Shown piece by piece: positions 23,977 through 24,297 of a stretch of 24,297 nt of DNA. The notes below the pieces were generated by a model. That model was given only the letters and a program-made list of their open reading frames with translations, had not been told where the DNA came from and did no database searches. Positions within the stretch are counted from its first letter, which is position 1, and every line of letters starts with the position of its first letter. Source of the stretch: Dehalococcoidia bacterium (GTDB taxonomy: Bacteria; Chloroflexota; Dehalococcoidia; JACQUA01); the NCBI GenBank assembly GCA_030689845.1, contig JAUYHV010000111.1:1-24297 (forward strand), in the 5' to 3' direction. A program made the translations under genes and the position numbers.

Positions 23977-24297
23977 TTACCCGGTCAGGTAAGCATTTTC
24001 AAGGTACTGGGATACCATGCGCTGAGCGTTAAAAAAGGAACCGTTTAAGCCGATGGCCGAACGCATGACCCTGGCGAAAAGGCCGGGCTGCCCGTAAAAC
24101 ATGGGGACAATAATGTTTTCCAGCTTGTCGTAAAGCGATTCGCTTTCCCCGGTGGAAGTGCTGTTGAAACCCCAGCTATCGCCTATGGACCATCCTGTGA
24201 TACCTTCCACATGTCCTTCAATCCACCATCCGTCGAGGACGCTGAGACTCGGAATTCCGTTAAGAGCGGCTTTCATTCCACTGGTGCCCGAGGCCTC
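23977..24297 (-). CDS. glgP: Alpha-glucan phosphorylase (GlgP, GT35), C-terminal end, cut by the window edge
   Basis: GlgP removes glucose-1-phosphate from the non-reducing ends of storage glucan. The visible 106 residues begin at the window edge with EASGTSGMKAALNG. The Lys of this motif (codon 24271-24273) is the one that binds pyridoxal phosphate in the family, so the catalytic lysine is present. Downstream are VLDGWWIEGHVEGITGW and a helical C-terminal tail (FARVMRSAIGLNGSFFNAQR) of the alpha-glucan phosphorylase subgroup that differs from the classical E. coli MalP/GlgP length class. It converges on pyk, so it belongs to a separate transcript entering from the right. Confidence 0.93.
   Translation of the reverse strand, partial: EASGTSGMKAALNGIPSLSVLDGWWIEGHVEGITGWSIGDSWGFNSTSTGESESLYDKLENIIVPMFYGQPGLFARVMRSAIGLNGSFFNAQRMVSQYLENAYLTG

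Noticed and set aside
1..24297. CRISPR arrays, tRNA or rRNA genes, insertion sequences
   Set aside because: No regularly spaced repeats, no transposase-like reading frames and no RNA gene signatures were recognised in reading both strands.

Overview
The window reads as a bacterial chromosome segment devoted almost entirely to storage alpha-glucan, trehalose and the first half of central carbon metabolism. Base composition looks close to half GC. Ribosome-binding sites are of the AGGAGG type, and TTG and GTG starts are fairly frequent. The ADP-forming acyl-CoA synthetase, the DRTGG-domain ATPase and the GH57/DUF3536 enzyme are familiar from anaerobic bacteria such as Chloroflexota, anaerobic Firmicutes and deltaproteobacterial lineages. 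I cannot fix the phylum from sequence alone. No phage, insertion sequence, CRISPR array, tRNA or rRNA was seen.

Layout: from about 17720 leftward to the window edge runs a long minus-strand gene series. Its order is glgE, a small degenerate receiver protein, a treS-maltokinase fusion, glgB, an ADP-forming acyl-CoA synthetase, a P-loop/DRTGG protein, malQ, treZ, a GH57/DUF3536 protein, and treY cut off by the left edge. From 18050 rightward runs a plus-strand glycolytic series: ROK glucokinase, gap, pgk, pfkA and pyk. The two series diverge from a 329-base intergenic region with a recognisable promoter facing each way. At the right edge the C-terminal end of an alpha-glucan phosphorylase on the minus strand converges on pyk, with a symmetric hairpin between them.

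How the genes fit together: TreS-Mak, GlgE and GlgB form the complete GlgE route (trehalose to maltose to maltose-1-phosphate to linear glucan to branched glucan). TreY and TreZ run the other way, releasing trehalose from the reducing ends of glucan. GlgP and MalQ degrade glucan to glucose-1-phosphate and glucose. Glk, PfkA, Gap, Pgk and Pyk carry hexose toward pyruvate, and the ADP-forming synthetase could recover ATP from acetyl-CoA as acetate. The locus therefore looks like a single storage-to-energy module. glgC/glgA (ADP-glucose route), treX, pgi, fba, tpi, gpm and eno are not in the window.

Most notable points: the acyl-CoA synthetase has no ATG, GTG or TTG start upstream of its conserved CoA-binding domain, but an ATC lies 7 bases after a strong Shine-Dalgarno. 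The receiver protein between glgE and treS has lost its phosphorylatable aspartate. A GH57/DUF3536 protein of unassigned activity is tightly packed between treZ and treY. Glycogen and trehalose metabolism appears to be tied to acetate-forming ATP synthesis in one operon-like series.
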